A stretch of DNA of 64,000 bases, from assembly GCA_947683425.1 (NCBI GenBank), contig CANTUQ010000106.1:5269001-5333000 (forward strand), given 5' to 3'. The position numbers and the translations under genes are program-made. Positions 23,573 to 34,889 of this stretch are shown one piece after another (positions within the stretch are counted from its first letter, which is position 1; each line of letters starts with the position of its first letter). The notes beneath the pieces are model-generated. The model was not told the DNA's origin, searched no databases, and worked only from the letters and a program-made list of their open reading frames with translations. This DNA is from Excoecaria cochinchinensis. Its lineage: Eukaryota > Streptophyta > Magnoliopsida > Malpighiales > Euphorbiaceae.

Positions 23573-23935
23573 TTATTTCGCTTTAAATTTTTTGAGTAAT
23601 TGGCTGACAATAAGTTGAAAATTAGAGAAAATAACCAAAGAGTTCGATTTTACCTCAATGGTGAGTTGCAGTTCGAAACAAAGAGCTTCGTATTTCGCAA
23701 CCTTATTAGATGCAGGGAATGCTATGCAAGCCATCCTTCTAGCCTTTACCTTGCTTGGCCTGATAAGGACAACTCCAACCCCAGCTCCCTCTAATGAGGA
23801 TGCCTCATTAATAAACATACTCCAACAATGAGGCTCTGAGTCTGACGGTGGGGTACGTAGCTCAGCTACGAAATTAGCCAAAATTTGAGCTTTCATGCCA
23901 TTGCGAGCCTCATAACGAATATCAAATTCACCCAA
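23573..23935 (-). pseudogene. Tat-lineage archaeal-type RNase H, active site degraded
   Basis: An open frame of 120 codons. It begins with the tail of the connection domain (EFDIRYEARNGMKAQILANF), then the second, archaeal-type RNase H typical of the Tat lineage: MFINEASSLEGAGVGVVL and VAKYEALCFELQLTIE. The first and third catalytic aspartates (expected in the VDGSS-like and SDSQL-like boxes) both read asparagine, in FINEASS and IFSNFQL, whereas the glutamate in KYEAL is kept. This looks like CG-to-TA decay. It supports the Tat assignment. Confidence 0.65.
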
Positions 23936-24179
23936 CTAAGCTACCCATTCAGTAAGCCTTCCCGATGCTTTTGGTCTCTGGAGCACTTTACGCAGATTAG
24001 TATTCATTCAAACATTAATTGTGTAGGCCTAAAAGTAAGGCTGAAGCTTGATAGCTAATGTTACCAGAGATAGAGCTAGTTGCTCTAATATGAGGTACTT
24101 TAACTTGGCACCTCTCATCACCTCACCTCACTAAGATTGAACCAATTACACCAGATAAGACTGCCAAATACATTCATAA

Positions 24180-24940
24180 TGTTTTCTCTGTTTGAGGCCT
24201 ACTTAGCAATTGCAGCCAGTTGAAGAACTGTTGTAGTTTTTTAAAGGATTTTTGACACTCCAGGGTCCATTCAAAATACTTGATGTTTTCAGGAACACTG
24301 TAAAACAGAAGATAGCGTTTAGCCGAACAAGAGATAAATTTGCCTAGAGCTGTTATCTTCCCATTGAGCTTTTGAACATCCCTTATTTACTTAGGGGGCT
24401 CCATCTCCATACTAGCTCGAATTTTTATGAGATTTACTTCTATTCCTCTCTTGGAGATCATAAAACCCAATAATCTTCCTGACTGAATCTCGAAAGCACA
24501 CTTCTTTTGTTGAGCTTCAGGCCAAACCTTCTAAGAGTTGCGAATGTCTCTGCCAGTTCAGTTGGTAAATCTTCAGCTATTTTTCTCTTAGCTATCATAT
24601 CATCTACATAGACCTCCATGTTTCTTCCGAGCTGACCTTGAAAAAGCTTATTCATCAACCTCTGGTAAGTTACACCCGCATTTTTGAGCCCAAAAGGCAT
24701 AACTCAGTAACAATAAGTAGCTCAGTGAGTAATGAATGCAGTTTTCTCTTCATTCGCTGGATTCATTAGGATTTGATGATATTTAGTAGAGGCATCTAGA
24801 AAAGCAAACTCCTCGAACCCAACCGTAGAATCGACTATCAGATCAATATTAGGCAATGGGTAGCTATCTTTTGGGTAGGCCTTGTTCAAGTCAGTAAAGT
24901 TGACACACATTCTCCACTTCCCATTACTCTTCTTCACCAG
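24180..24940 (-). pseudogene. Tat-lineage reverse transcriptase
   Basis: Two adjacent minus-strand frames. 24722-24937 has KWRMCVNFTDLNKAYPKDSY and the FLDAST/YHQILM block; 24458-24700 has MPFGLKNAGVTYQRLMNKLF and the catalytic YVDDMI box, still intact. A stop (TGA, near 24720) separates them. Thumb and connection remains follow to about 24180. Order and motifs are typical of Ty3/gypsy. Confidence 0.75.
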
Positions 24941-25289
24941 TACTATGTTTGATGGCTAGTCTGGGTATAAAACCTCTCGGATAAGCCCATTCTTTAACAG
25001 AGTATCTATTTCTTTTTCTATTGCCAGTTGTTGCTCGGGAGCTTGATTTCTTTTCTTTTACTTAACAATCTTATAATCAGATCGTATATTGAGTGAGTGT
25101 CACATTACCTCGGGAGCTATCCCATTAATCTTCAAAGGCTACCAAGTGAATACATTTGTAAATTCTACGAGCACAGCAATGAGGGCTTCCTTTTTTGCCA
25201 CGGTCTTACTAGAAGCGATTTTGAATTTTTTGCCTGGAGCAAGTTCGACTTCTTGTAATTAATCAATGGGCTCAGCTCTTCAAGCTCCA

Positions 25290-26170
25290 TCAGTTGGGAC
25301 ATCCAATGTATCTAATGGTAAAGCCTGTTTTGCTTCTTTCAGCATCATTATATAAGCTTCTCGAGCTACTTTTTGATTGCCCTTTAGGAGTAGGAATCTT
25401 CATTAACAACTTGCGCATAGAAATGTATGCATCTTCTGTACTTAATAGAGGTCGCCCAAAAATGACATTATAGGCAAGAGGTATATCTACCACTATAAAA
25501 TAACTTGTGCATGCTTGAACTATTTCATCATCCCTGAGTTGAAGGGCTAGGTTGATAGACCTTTACACCTTGACCAATTGTCCGGATATCCCAATAAGTG
25601 TTGCTATTATTGGCTTTAGCACATTGATAGACATTCTCAACGCCTTGTATGTCGGGAGAATAATGAGATTGACCGCACTACCAGTGTCTACTAGAATCCA
25701 TTGGACTAGGTAATCCTGGATGAGAGCTTCCATGATTAAAGAGTCAGTATGCGGTTAGCAAACATGAGAGCCATCTATCTCTGTGAATTGCACCTTACTG
25801 GGAAGTAGTGGACTAGACCCCAGGGAGAACACCTCCTTTGCCTTCCGTTTTCTAGAATCATAAAAAACATTGTAATGTTTTCCCCCTGCAATAATGTGGA
25901 TAACCCCGGTTGGAGTTTTTTTGCTTGAACTGGCCTTGTTTCTATCTTGGCGCCTGGGTGATGGAGATCGGTTTCTATTATTCTTATCCCCCTCTCTCAC
26001 GAATTGAGCGGGCTTGCCTTTTCTAACAAGGAATTCAATCTCCCTTTTAAGCTGTCTGCAATCATTAGTCTCATGTCATTTGTATCTATGGAATGAATAG
26101 TAAAGTCTTTGATCTCTGTTAGGGTCATCCCTCATTGGACGAGGCTAGTTAACTCGATCATTTTCTTTAA
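25290..26170 (-). pseudogene. Tat-lineage gag end and aspartic protease
   Basis: From the right: gag remains (about 26170-26000, with CRQLKREIEFLVRKG), a basic linker (RNRSPSPRRQDRNKASSSKK), GVIHIIAGG, then a protease with ILVDTGSAVNLI at about 25710-25680 and NVIFGRPLL at about 25460. Several stops interrupt it. Sequence right of about 26175 belongs to a copia remnant, so gag, the primer site and the 5' LTR are missing. Confidence 0.7.
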
Positions 26171-26179
26171 TTGTAGGAA

Positions 26180-26640
26180 CGTATGAATTGACTTTTCCCA
26201 ATGGGATTTTCTTAAAATTGAACAATTGCTATTATGTTTCCACTTTGAGTAGAAATATCATTTCAGTTTCTTGTTTGAATGATGGAGGTTTTTCTTTTCT
26301 TTTAAGAATAAGAAATGCTCCATTTAATATGATGATATGCTTTGTGGTATTGATGATTCATATCGTGGCCATTACATTTTAAATCTAGACAAACCCGACA
26401 ATGGCGATATCTATGACATAACCACTAAGACATCAAAACCAAGTGATTTGAATCCAACTTTATCCATGGCATTGTTGACTTGGTCATATGAACAAGAAAC
26501 GCATATCCAAGCTCTATCAAGATGAACTTTTGAAATTATTCGAAAATTGCGAATCTTGTTTATTAGGTAAGATGACAAAAAATCCTTTCACTAGATATAA
26601 TGAAATGGCCATTGACTTATTGGGCATAATTATGTGATAG
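26180..26640 (+). pseudogene. Ty1/copia gag-pre-integrase remnant
   Basis: Plus-strand copia sequence: LKLNNCYYVSTLSRNIISVS, then after a frameshift LNLDKPDNGDIYDI, LYQDELLKLFENCESCLLGK and MTKNPFT, i.e. the pre-integrase domain with its cysteine pair just before the integrase core. Stops and shifts are present. It is truncated on both sides and abuts the truncated Tat gag. Confidence 0.75.
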
Positions 26641-26679
26641 AAACCCAGCATAGACATACTCGATCTTATTGTGCACTAT

Positions 26680-28300
26680 TAGTGTCGTTGTCATGTATAA
26701 TTTTCATTCAAAAAAAAGATAAAATCACATTGTTAAATTGACTTTAAGGATATAATAGCTCAAACAAATTTTAGAGGCAAAATTATCATTTTTTGAATAG
26801 TTCAAAGGGAAAAAAAAAAATCAATTTTTAACCCTTGATATTTTTTTTTTTTAAATTTTTGGGTGGGAAAAAGAAAAGTTAACTTTTTATTGGATAACTT
26901 ATTACCTACTAAAACTATCTAATCTACTAACCTATTCAATCTGTATCCGTTTTTATTTTTATTTTTACAGTATCTATAAAGCAAATAGTATTATATAAAA
27001 TAATTCGAAAGGAAAAGACTCTGAATCCATATCTTTGTATAGACAGTCTTTGTACATATAAAGACTATCCATATACACAAAAATTTATGCAATTTGAAGA
27101 AAAAAGAAAAGTTGAAGTTGCGGGGAGATTTTATTACTACTAAAGAAAAAATTATGCTCTCCTGCTTTTTGTATAGACAAATAATTTAATTTATTAACAA
27201 CTTGGATTCGGTTTACGCAAGAAATTTCCAAGTTGGGATGAGAAATGCAACACGCAACACGTATATTATACCTTGTCAGATCTCACATTTTCTTTTGGTA
27301 GGAATAAAATATAACAATTTTGGTACACACATTAGATAGTTTATCACGTTATTTTATCAAACACTCAATTGAAACGATATAAAGGTGATAAATTGGAAAG
27401 ATAGAGTAACTAACGCAAATTAAAGATGACCATTAAATTGGCAAAACTTTCCAAGTTCTGTTTCGACAAAAAAAAAAAAAAAAAAATCAATATTAGGGTT
27501 ATTAAAACCTATATATTATAGTTCAAAATGATATTTTAACAACCACCCAGTAGTTAGGTTGGTGGATAATAATCAATATTAGGGTTACCGCAGCTGCTAA
27601 AACCTATATATTATAGTTCAAAAGATATTTTTACAACCACCTAGTAGTTAGGCATGGTGGATAATGCTCGATAAAAAAAATATGAGAAATTTTGAATGTA
27701 ATTTCTTCTATAGCATTTTTATAATTAAATATTATGTATTTTTTTTAACATTATGTATCTCTTATAAAAAAAAAAAAAGAAATTTCTACCACACATTGCA
27801 TCTTCAATAAAGAAGGATTAGTAATACCAACTATCCTGTAATTCAAGATCTGACCTTTCTAAATTAGACTTCTACCGAAAAAAAAAACAAAAATGTAGAT
27901 AACAATTAAAGGGCGACGGATGGAAGGAATATAATAAAAAAATCAAACAACAACAATATATAAATAAAGCATTTGATTCATCATCAATCAAATTTTTTCT
28001 GTGTCCACTTATATGTAGGAAAATTTACAAATGTATATTACACAATCCTCCCATTTGTAATTCTATAGGAAGGAAAAAGGGTAAACCCCAAAAATAAAAA
28101 AAAAAAAATTGTGAAAAAAAATGAATTCAAGAGATGAGATAGGATTATAAGTGTCCATTTTTTAATCAGAACTTTCGAATTTGAGTTTTGAAAATAAAAT
28201 ATCTTTAAATATTTGGGAGTAAGCGTTTTGCTTTAAACTGTCCGGTTGAATTTGGATTAGTCTGGTAAGTAGGTTATAAAAAAAAAAAAGAGAGAGAAAT
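26680..28300. other. A/T-rich intergenic DNA with a tandem duplication
   Basis: No coding frame recognised. It includes homopolymer A/T runs and, at 27486-27570 and 27571-27665, a tandem duplication of about 85-95 bp beginning atcaatattagggtta. This is the 3' side of the SAUR gene. Confidence 0.5.
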
Positions 28301-28340
28301 CAACATAATAAAAAATGTTGATATGATAAGATGATGTTTT

Positions 28341-28643
28341 TCACAAGGCAAAAATGGAAGAAGTAAGATTGATGAAAGCATCTTCATTGCAAGGAATAGT
28401 AAGAGCACCCATTGGATGATTAAATCCAAACTCTTCTTCAGCTTGGGTAAGCAAATCTTGGAAACATGGATGGTTTAAGTATGCTATTGGGACTACATAT
28501 CTTTTCCTTTGTGATTCTCCTACGTACACTGCTACATGTCCTTTTGGTACATTTCCATTACAACTTTGCTTCTTCAGAATTTGCTTAGCACTGCTTATCA
28601 TCCATGGCAAACGAAGAAAACCCATTTTAGATCTCAAGAACAA
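28341..28643 (-). CDS. SAUR family auxin-responsive protein
   Basis: Intronless 100-codon frame encoding a small auxin up RNA protein; the family is known to bind and inhibit PP2C.D phosphatases at the plasma membrane and so promote acid growth. The SAUR core is complete: PKGHVAVYVG (residues 33-42), PIAYLNHPCFQDLL (52-65), AEEEFGF (68-74) and GALTIPC (79-85). The family's usual start, MGFLRLP, is the second methionine (codon 7, base 28625), so the protein may be 94 residues. A TATA-like CTATAAAT lies upstream on the minus strand (28699-28692). No damage is seen. It most resembles the SAUR20-24 type, but no single orthologue can be named by eye. Confidence 0.92.
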   Translation of the reverse strand: MFLRSKMGFLRLPWMISSAKQILKKQSCNGNVPKGHVAVYVGESQRKRYVVPIAYLNHPCFQDLLTQAEEEFGFNHPMGALTIPCNEDAFINLTSSIFAL

Positions 28644-28691
28644 GAAAAGAATAATGAATTAAGGTGGCAAATGTTGGAGTAAGAGTGGCGC

Positions 28692-28699
28692 ATTTATAG
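28692..28699 (-). promoter_or_regulatory. TATA box of the SAUR gene
   Basis: CTATAAAT on the minus strand, 49 bases ahead of the first ATG and 67 ahead of the likely ATG of MGFLRLP, a normal distance for a SAUR gene with a short leader. Confidence 0.6.
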
Positions 28700-29628
28700 G
28701 CAGTGGATCACATCACATGGGATATGAAGTAATTAATATTAAAATAACGTGTGAAGAAAAGCATAGGCACATCCTGGAGTGATGGTGAAGGTGGCCCACT
28801 AGCTTGTTAGTTGGGATTCTTTCGGGCATCTAACACTACTGTATTAGAGTTGGCGTCACTGTATGTAGACTTTTCTCTATTTCTTTACTCTTCTCCATAC
28901 ATTAAAATAATATATAATTTATCTGTATTTGTTTAATATTGAACAAACCCAATAATATTATGTATATGTTTTACTATTATTTATTCTTAAAACTAAAAGA
29001 AATCAACTTACAATAATAACAATGGCAATATGAAGCTAACCCTAATGAAATATTTAAAAAATTATTACATATGAGTCAGTTTATGTTAAATTTTATATGT
29101 TTACAAACATGATTGACTTGTATATCTTATAATTTCTTGAAAACTAAGATGACATGTGATAATGATTAAAAGAAGTAGTTGAGGCTAGAATGATATATAG
29201 TCATACGGTATGTATAGTACATATTAATAGAGATGAACATGCTCATATCTAATTAAATTGGTAGTTAGTAACGATTAAAACGATATGTGATCCAGTTCTT
29301 GATTTGGTTCTGACTAACTAAATCAACACGCACATGTAATTAATCTACTAAGTTCAATGAACCACGTTTTTTTTTATATTATTTAATTTTCTGTGTTTCC
29401 TAGTCAAATCAGTCTCATATTTCTTTTGTAATTTTTTTTTCTAGTAATTTGAATTTAATTTGAAATTGTATTTAGGCTCGTAAATAAAATAAAATGTTTA
29501 TCTTTAAATATATTTTATATTTACAATTTAAATCTAAAACGTCTGAATAAGAAAGAATAGACTTTTGCCATCCGTTTTTATACATGCATTCAGAGGGCAT
29601 AGTATACATACATTTTAAATAGTTTTAT
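28700..29628. other. Intergenic DNA, no gene seen
   Basis: Upstream side of the SAUR gene up to the Mutator-like element. A/T-rich, with no reading frame or repeat that I recognise. Confidence 0.4.
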
Positions 29629-29709
29629 GGGTTTTTTTTAGTTTGGTGTGAAAATCGCAAAAAATAGGCAGAGTGGTGCTACAGGAGAAGAAGTTGGGAA
29701 ATTGGTGTG

Positions 29710-29954
29710 CCGGAAAACGGCACTCATGTTTGCCGTTTTTCGAAATGGCGGGGCCCTTGAAGGAAAGTGAAAATTTGCCAGAAAACGGCACACATTAGTG
29801 CCGTTTTCTGGCCAAATGTAATACATCATGGAGTCAGAAAACGGCACGTAATGGTGCCGTTTTCTGACATTTACAGACCGGTCAGAAAACGGCACCATTA
29901 CGTGCCGTTTTCTGACATGAAGCAAACGACACTACTTGGTGCCGTTTTTTGACC
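29710..29954. repeat. Hairpin array, left MULE end (5 units)
   Basis: Units built as AGAAAACGGCAC, a 6-8-base loop, then GTGCCGTTTTCT, at 29710-29743, 29777-29812, 29833-29868, 29881-29916 and 29919-29953 (the first and last degenerate). The best units are exactly 36 bases. Units 29833-29868 and 29881-29916 are perfect reverse complements of each other, loops included, so they also form a 36-bp arm inverted repeat around 12 bases. Confidence 0.9.
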
Positions 29955-30904
29955 CCAATTCTTCCCGTACCACACAATTTTCTGACGTGATTCGCAGCGC
30001 ACAGTTTTAAATTACTGTATTCTGCACTGAATTAGACCCCGTGAAAATGATTCACGGGTCTGAAAAATTTTAAAATTATTTCAGATTCAATTTTCATGTC
30101 TTTATAAACCTACACCTTTCGATATATTTCACTTTTCGGTTTCTATTGTTTAAATGTTGCTCCTGCATTTATTCAGCATTTCAATTAACTATTGCATATT
30201 TACTTATATAATTTTTATTCAGTCTTAATAATTGAAATAGAGAAGTCGCTGGTGCTGCAGTCAAAGAAAGAAAAAAGGTATGATTATGTAAATAAAGTAT
30301 AAAATAATAATGTTAATATCATGTGAGTGTATGCATAATAATTTTATTGTAATGTGTTAATCGTAGGTGCAAGAAAAATTGAATTGAAGTCACAAGCGTA
30401 ATTTGGACAGGTAAATTTATTATTGTTTTTATTGTATGATATATGTTTTGTATGAATGGATTATGAAAGTTATCGATTATATATTATTGTTTAGTTAATT
30501 GAATGATTTTTTAACTACAAATATGTTTAATGCTACGGGATGAAAGCGTTGATTTGTTGCCTTACATTAAGTAGCATGTGTTAAATTATAATCAAAATTT
30601 GAGGAGGTAAATATCTCAAGTTCTATATCTTTTTTGTTTGTATGATAAAAATTATGTTTGAATAGGTTATGATAGATATCGATTATATATTATGGTATAG
30701 TTAATTGCAATAATTTATAATCTTGAATATGTGTAAAGTAATGTGACAAAATTATTAGATGATTTAAAATAAATAAAAATTGTTGCAAGGAATAATTTAA
30801 GTTAAGAGGGAAATGAAAACATGTGGGTAGTATGTAAACTTCGATGATGTTAAAATTATTGATTAGTTGAAAACTATAAAAAAATTATATGTAGGAGGAC
30901 GAAA

Positions 30905-33460
30905 ATGTCGATTCCAGCCATTTTTATATTACATATCGGGGGGCAGTCAATATGGGGTATGGCAGGTTATCAGTATGATACTTCAAGCTCATCAGGACGG
31001 TCGAGGCAAATGAAACTTAGAAATAAATCGACATTTCAGGAACTTATTCATAAAATTTCAGTGAAATTGGATCTATCTGTTGATTTGAGGGTTAATAGAG
31101 TAACATATAAGTATCCTGTAAACAGTCAGGGCTCGTATTCTTGGGCACTTATGGATGTTACGGACGACGACGACATAGATCAAATATATGAAAATTTTGT
31201 ACTATTTCCTGGATATACAGTGGCGGAGTTAATTATTGAAACCGAAAAAATCCTGATTGGGGATGAACAGAATGTGGCTAGTGGATTTGATAACATGAAT
31301 AGGGGTACTGATGGAGATCCAACTACAACCGGGGGTGAGAGAAATGTATGTAATGAAGAGGTCAATGTTGCGTGCGGTAGTGGGACCGTCTTTGGTGTAC
31401 AGTGTGAGGAGCATGCACAGAGGGAAGTGAATGATGATTTGGATACGATAGAAGCAAGTCCAATATGAGAGTTTAGAGGGCCAATAAGAGAGTTTAGAGC
31501 GCAGAATGAACTTAATATTGGGTCCAGTTCAAGGGCCGAATGTAGAGACGGTACAAGTAGCGACGTAGCTGATACTGATAATGGGTACATTTCGCCCAAT
31601 GTTGATCCGGAGGAGGACGACCAGGAGATTGACTTGAATGATGCTTTTGAAGAAACTGGTATTAGAGCAGTTGGCCAAGTCAGCACAGGTTGCCCAACCC
31701 ATGTTTCAGAAGAAATACAGAATATGAATATTAACGATGTCAGATATGTTGTGGGGGGACAGTATGACATGTCAAGATTTCAATTTCCATCAGTGCACCA
31801 TACAAACGCAAATTTCGCAGAAGCGGAGATTAACACGTCGAATGATTTACCAATGGGGAGGTGGGACGGTGTATTTGAATTTTGCGAAGGCTTGATGTTC
31901 ACGTCAAAAGATGAAGTCAAGGCATGTGTGAAGAAATGGTCAATTTTGAACAATGTTTCTTACAAAGTTGTGGAATCGAAGCCATCATTTTGGGTGGTTT
32001 GCTGCTCAAGAGCAGATGAAACGGGCTGTCAGTGGAGGTTACGTGCCATGAAGAAGAGGACATGTGACTACTGGATAATCAGTGTGTACAAGTCGTCACA
32101 CAGCTGCACATCATCAATGGTTTCTCAGCAACACAGACAGTTAGACACGCAGCTAATTTGTGACTGTATCTTGGAGATGGTAAGCGCAACCCTCGATCTC
32201 AAAGTTAGTGTTATAATGGCCGACATGATGAGCCGGTTCAACTATGAAGTATCGTACAGCAAGGCTTGGTATGCGAAGACTAAGGCGCTGGAAGAAATTT
32301 TTGGCAAATACGAGGACTCATACGGTAAGTTGCCAGTTTATCTGAAATCAATGGAAAGGTACAATCCCTTATTCTGCTATGAATTTGTTGTTGATGAATG
32401 TGTGCAACAAAATTGTACGCAATTTAGAAGACTATTTTGGAATTTTAAGCCATGCATTGATGGGCTATCACATTGCAAGCCGGTGTTGCTAATAGACGGG
32501 ACGTTCATGACGGGGAAGTTTCACCAAACCCTTTTGATTGCCAGTTCTATTGACGGTAATAATTTTCTATTTCCGACAGCATTTGCAGTTGTTGAGGGCG
32601 AAAATAAATCTAGCTGGTCGTGGTTCATGACATGCATCAGGCGTTATGTCACGAAACATTCTGGGATAACAGTTATTTTCGATCGCCATACCGGCATTAT
32701 GTCATTATTTCAAGATGAAACTAGCGGGTGGAAGGAGCCTTTCGCATTCCATCGTTATTGTCTGCGACATTTCGTGTCGAACTACAATAGCGCACACCGT
32801 AACCCCAAAATCAAGGACATGTTGTATTCAGCAGGTACGTCGAAAGTATAGTATTCATATATAAGTATACTATTCAACATTCGCAAGAATGTTTATATTT
32901 AATTTTTTTTTTAAATTGCAGCTAGCAAATTTCAGCGGAGAAAATTCTTCAAAATAATGGCCGCGATAAAGGAACTCGATGATGACTCATACAATTGGGC
33001 CATGCAAAATAATTTGGAAAAGTGGACTTTATCGCATGATAACGGGCACAGATATGGAAACGCCACCACTAATATTGCGGAAAGTGTTAACAGTGCGTTG
33101 AAGGGCATACGGATGATGCCAGTTTGTAGTGTCGTTGAGCACGTATTTGCGCGACTGGTAAAATATTTCGATGACAGAAGGACAATGTACCGTGCCCAGA
33201 TAGCTGCGGGTAATATGTACACTGCAAGATGTGTGCAGGAGATGAATAGACGCGCTCAAAAGGCTACAGGTCATAGAGTTGAAAGTTTCGACAGACGTGT
33301 TGGTATTTTTGTAATCAGGACAAGAAATCAACAGAGCCGGCGGAAAGGGAATAACTCGCACTCAGTCAACATAATGCATAAATCGCAATTATTAACAATT
33401 TCTCGTGTTTTCAAGTCAATTAAAATGTTTTCTAGTTCATGCATATACCTGAATCCATAA
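30905..33460 (+). pseudogene. MULE transposase (MURA type), one stop, C-terminus lost
   Basis: Would cut and insert the element at its TIRs. Two exons: 30905-32834 and 32922-33460 (GT/AG, phase kept). The N-terminal 190 codons form the PB1-like domain often found in plant MULEs (TFQELIHKISVKLDL). A single TGA at 31466-31468 breaks the frame, which otherwise continues in phase to 32834. The catalytic part has VLLIDGTFMTGKF (first Asp, about 32494), FDRHTGIMSLF (second Asp, about 32682) and TTNIAESVNSALKGIR (Glu, about 33075). A MuDR DNA-binding-like domain (CVKKWSILNNVSYKVVESKP) precedes it. The SWIM zinc finger that normally follows is absent; the frame runs out into the 3' end of the PMD gene. 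Confidence 0.8.
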
Positions 33461-34002
33461 GGCATGCCCGTTTCTGTCCGATATGGTGCCACGTGGTCCG
33501 GTCGAAATTGGGGGAGCCTCTCCCACGCCCACATCTGTAGGAGCTGAAGATATCCTGAAACTCCATTCGCATCGGGCCGCGTTGCCCTACAGAGATCTCG
33601 ATAAAGCCATACAAGACAAGCTGACCCCCAACTGTATTGGCCAACATTATCTAACTCCGCTAACAGTGGTAGGAACATTAAGTGCACAAGTGAAGCATTT
33701 TGCGAAGCAAATAGCATGCCGCCAAAACATCTTAACATCCACGCACGCGCGTGCTGTCGTACAACTTCCGGAGTTACATTGCTGGGAACAAATCTCTCTC
33801 AGCCTGCATCATGCAAACAACAAGTCAGGCCGTAAGGTCCTGATAACAAACAATTTCGATATTTATCTCTACGTTAAAATTATAATAAAATAATTACCGA
33901 ATTGTTCCAAATTGCATCTGATCGGTGTCTCCCTTGAAGGGTCAGCAGTTCCCTATTAATAGGGCCCGGATTAATTCGTGCAGCTCCAACGTATCGATCC
34001 AT
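33400..34002 (-). pseudogene. Plant mobile domain (PMD) gene, internally deleted
   Basis: PMD (MAIN/MAIL, 'aminotransferase-like') proteins are found in host silencing factors and in some transposons. Exon 1 reads from ATG 34002 to 33898 (35 codons, INRELLTLQGRHRSDAIWNN) with a GT donor at 33897. Exon 2 (about 33770 to 33440) reads TPEVVRQHARAWMLRCFGG, then SWGSACLVWLYRDLCRAT, LLQMWAWERLPQF and TGMPYGFR before a GT. About 100-150 residues normally lying between these blocks are missing, so the copy is deleted. It converges on the transposase and overlaps its 3' end. Confidence 0.7.
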
Positions 34003-34466
34003 GTCCTAACCTGTATTAATTGCACCATCATTCACTTCTTGTAAATTAAGTGCATGCAAATTTTATTTTTCCATATTGAAAACTAAAAATTACTCAAAAT
34101 CGTACACCACCCCACTATTATATTATACCATTTTCCAATATTATAGCATTTTCCAATATAGATTACATTACATGTATTGTATTATAAAAAAATGTATATA
34201 TACATATTACCATTCGCAATAATAACTTACATTTTCTAACTAAAAATGCATATCGTTTTTTATTCATGCATATATATATTGATTATGAACATTACTATTT
34301 TCTCTCGTAACACATTTTGTATATTATTACAACAAAAATAAAATATTAATAGATATTATCATTCGCAAAAATATTTAACATTACTATTTTATAAGTCACA
34401 CCGTTCTTAATACATCATTAATATTACAAAACAAACAACAATTACATTTCTCCCCTAACTAACGAT

Positions 34467-34889
34467 CTAATGCACATAGTGTTTAGCCCATAAGTTATAA
34501 TTATGCCACCTGCAATAAGTTCTTTGGGGTACTGGCATTGTATCCCTAACTTTTAAAAATTCTTCTTCGCTAATTCCGTAAACATTATTCAGAAATATAG
34601 CAACAACCTCCTCATACTCTGTCACTTCATCAATATTCCAAATTCTCATAATTGGTGGCAAAAAAATTATTGGTATCGTCATCCAGATGGCCTCAACTTT
34701 TTTTGCTTCCGTCATTGGATAACCACGCATTATAATATCCTGCAATTTTTTATTCAATCTTACAAAATACTCCCCCATTGTCATTCCATTCTCAATTCGG
34801 CTGCAGTACAAATCGTCCCATTTTCGCTTCACTATTGCTTTGGCCAAATCACTCATCATGGCTCTAGGGGCTAAGACCAATTGCACCAT
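34467..34889 (-). CDS. Unrecognised MULE-borne ORF
   Basis: A 140-codon frame on the strand of the PMD gene and upstream of it. Its composition looks protein-like (balanced charged residues, no low complexity). Visible stretches: MSDLAKAIVKRKWDDLYCSR, MTMGEYFVRLNKKLQDIIMR, then EVVAIFLNNVYGISEEEFLK, predicted mainly helical. The layout vaguely recalls gag/UBN2-type domains, but I cannot assign it. It stops at 34467. Upstream sequence is A/T-rich with a possible extra exon not resolved. It could belong to the MULE or be captured host sequence. Confidence 0.4.
   Translation of the reverse strand: MVQLVLAPRAMMSDLAKAIVKRKWDDLYCSRIENGMTMGEYFVRLNKKLQDIIMRGYPMTEAKKVEAIWMTIPIIFLPPIMRIWNIDEVTEYEEVVAIFLNNVYGISEEEFLKVRDTMPVPQRTYCRWHNYNLWAKHYVH

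Noticed and set aside
29710..29954. Possible CRISPR or integron-like array
   Set aside because: Regular hairpins at a MULE end in a plant genome; spacer lengths vary and no associated genes exist.
31180..31770. 196-codon minus-strand frame in the MULE
   Set aside because: Shadow of the transposase, which has recognisable domains on the plus strand.
33483..33893. 136-codon plus-strand frame in the MULE
   Set aside because: It is the antisense shadow of the PMD exon, whose minus-strand reading shows family motifs (WGSACLVWLYRDLCRAT, LLQMWAWER).
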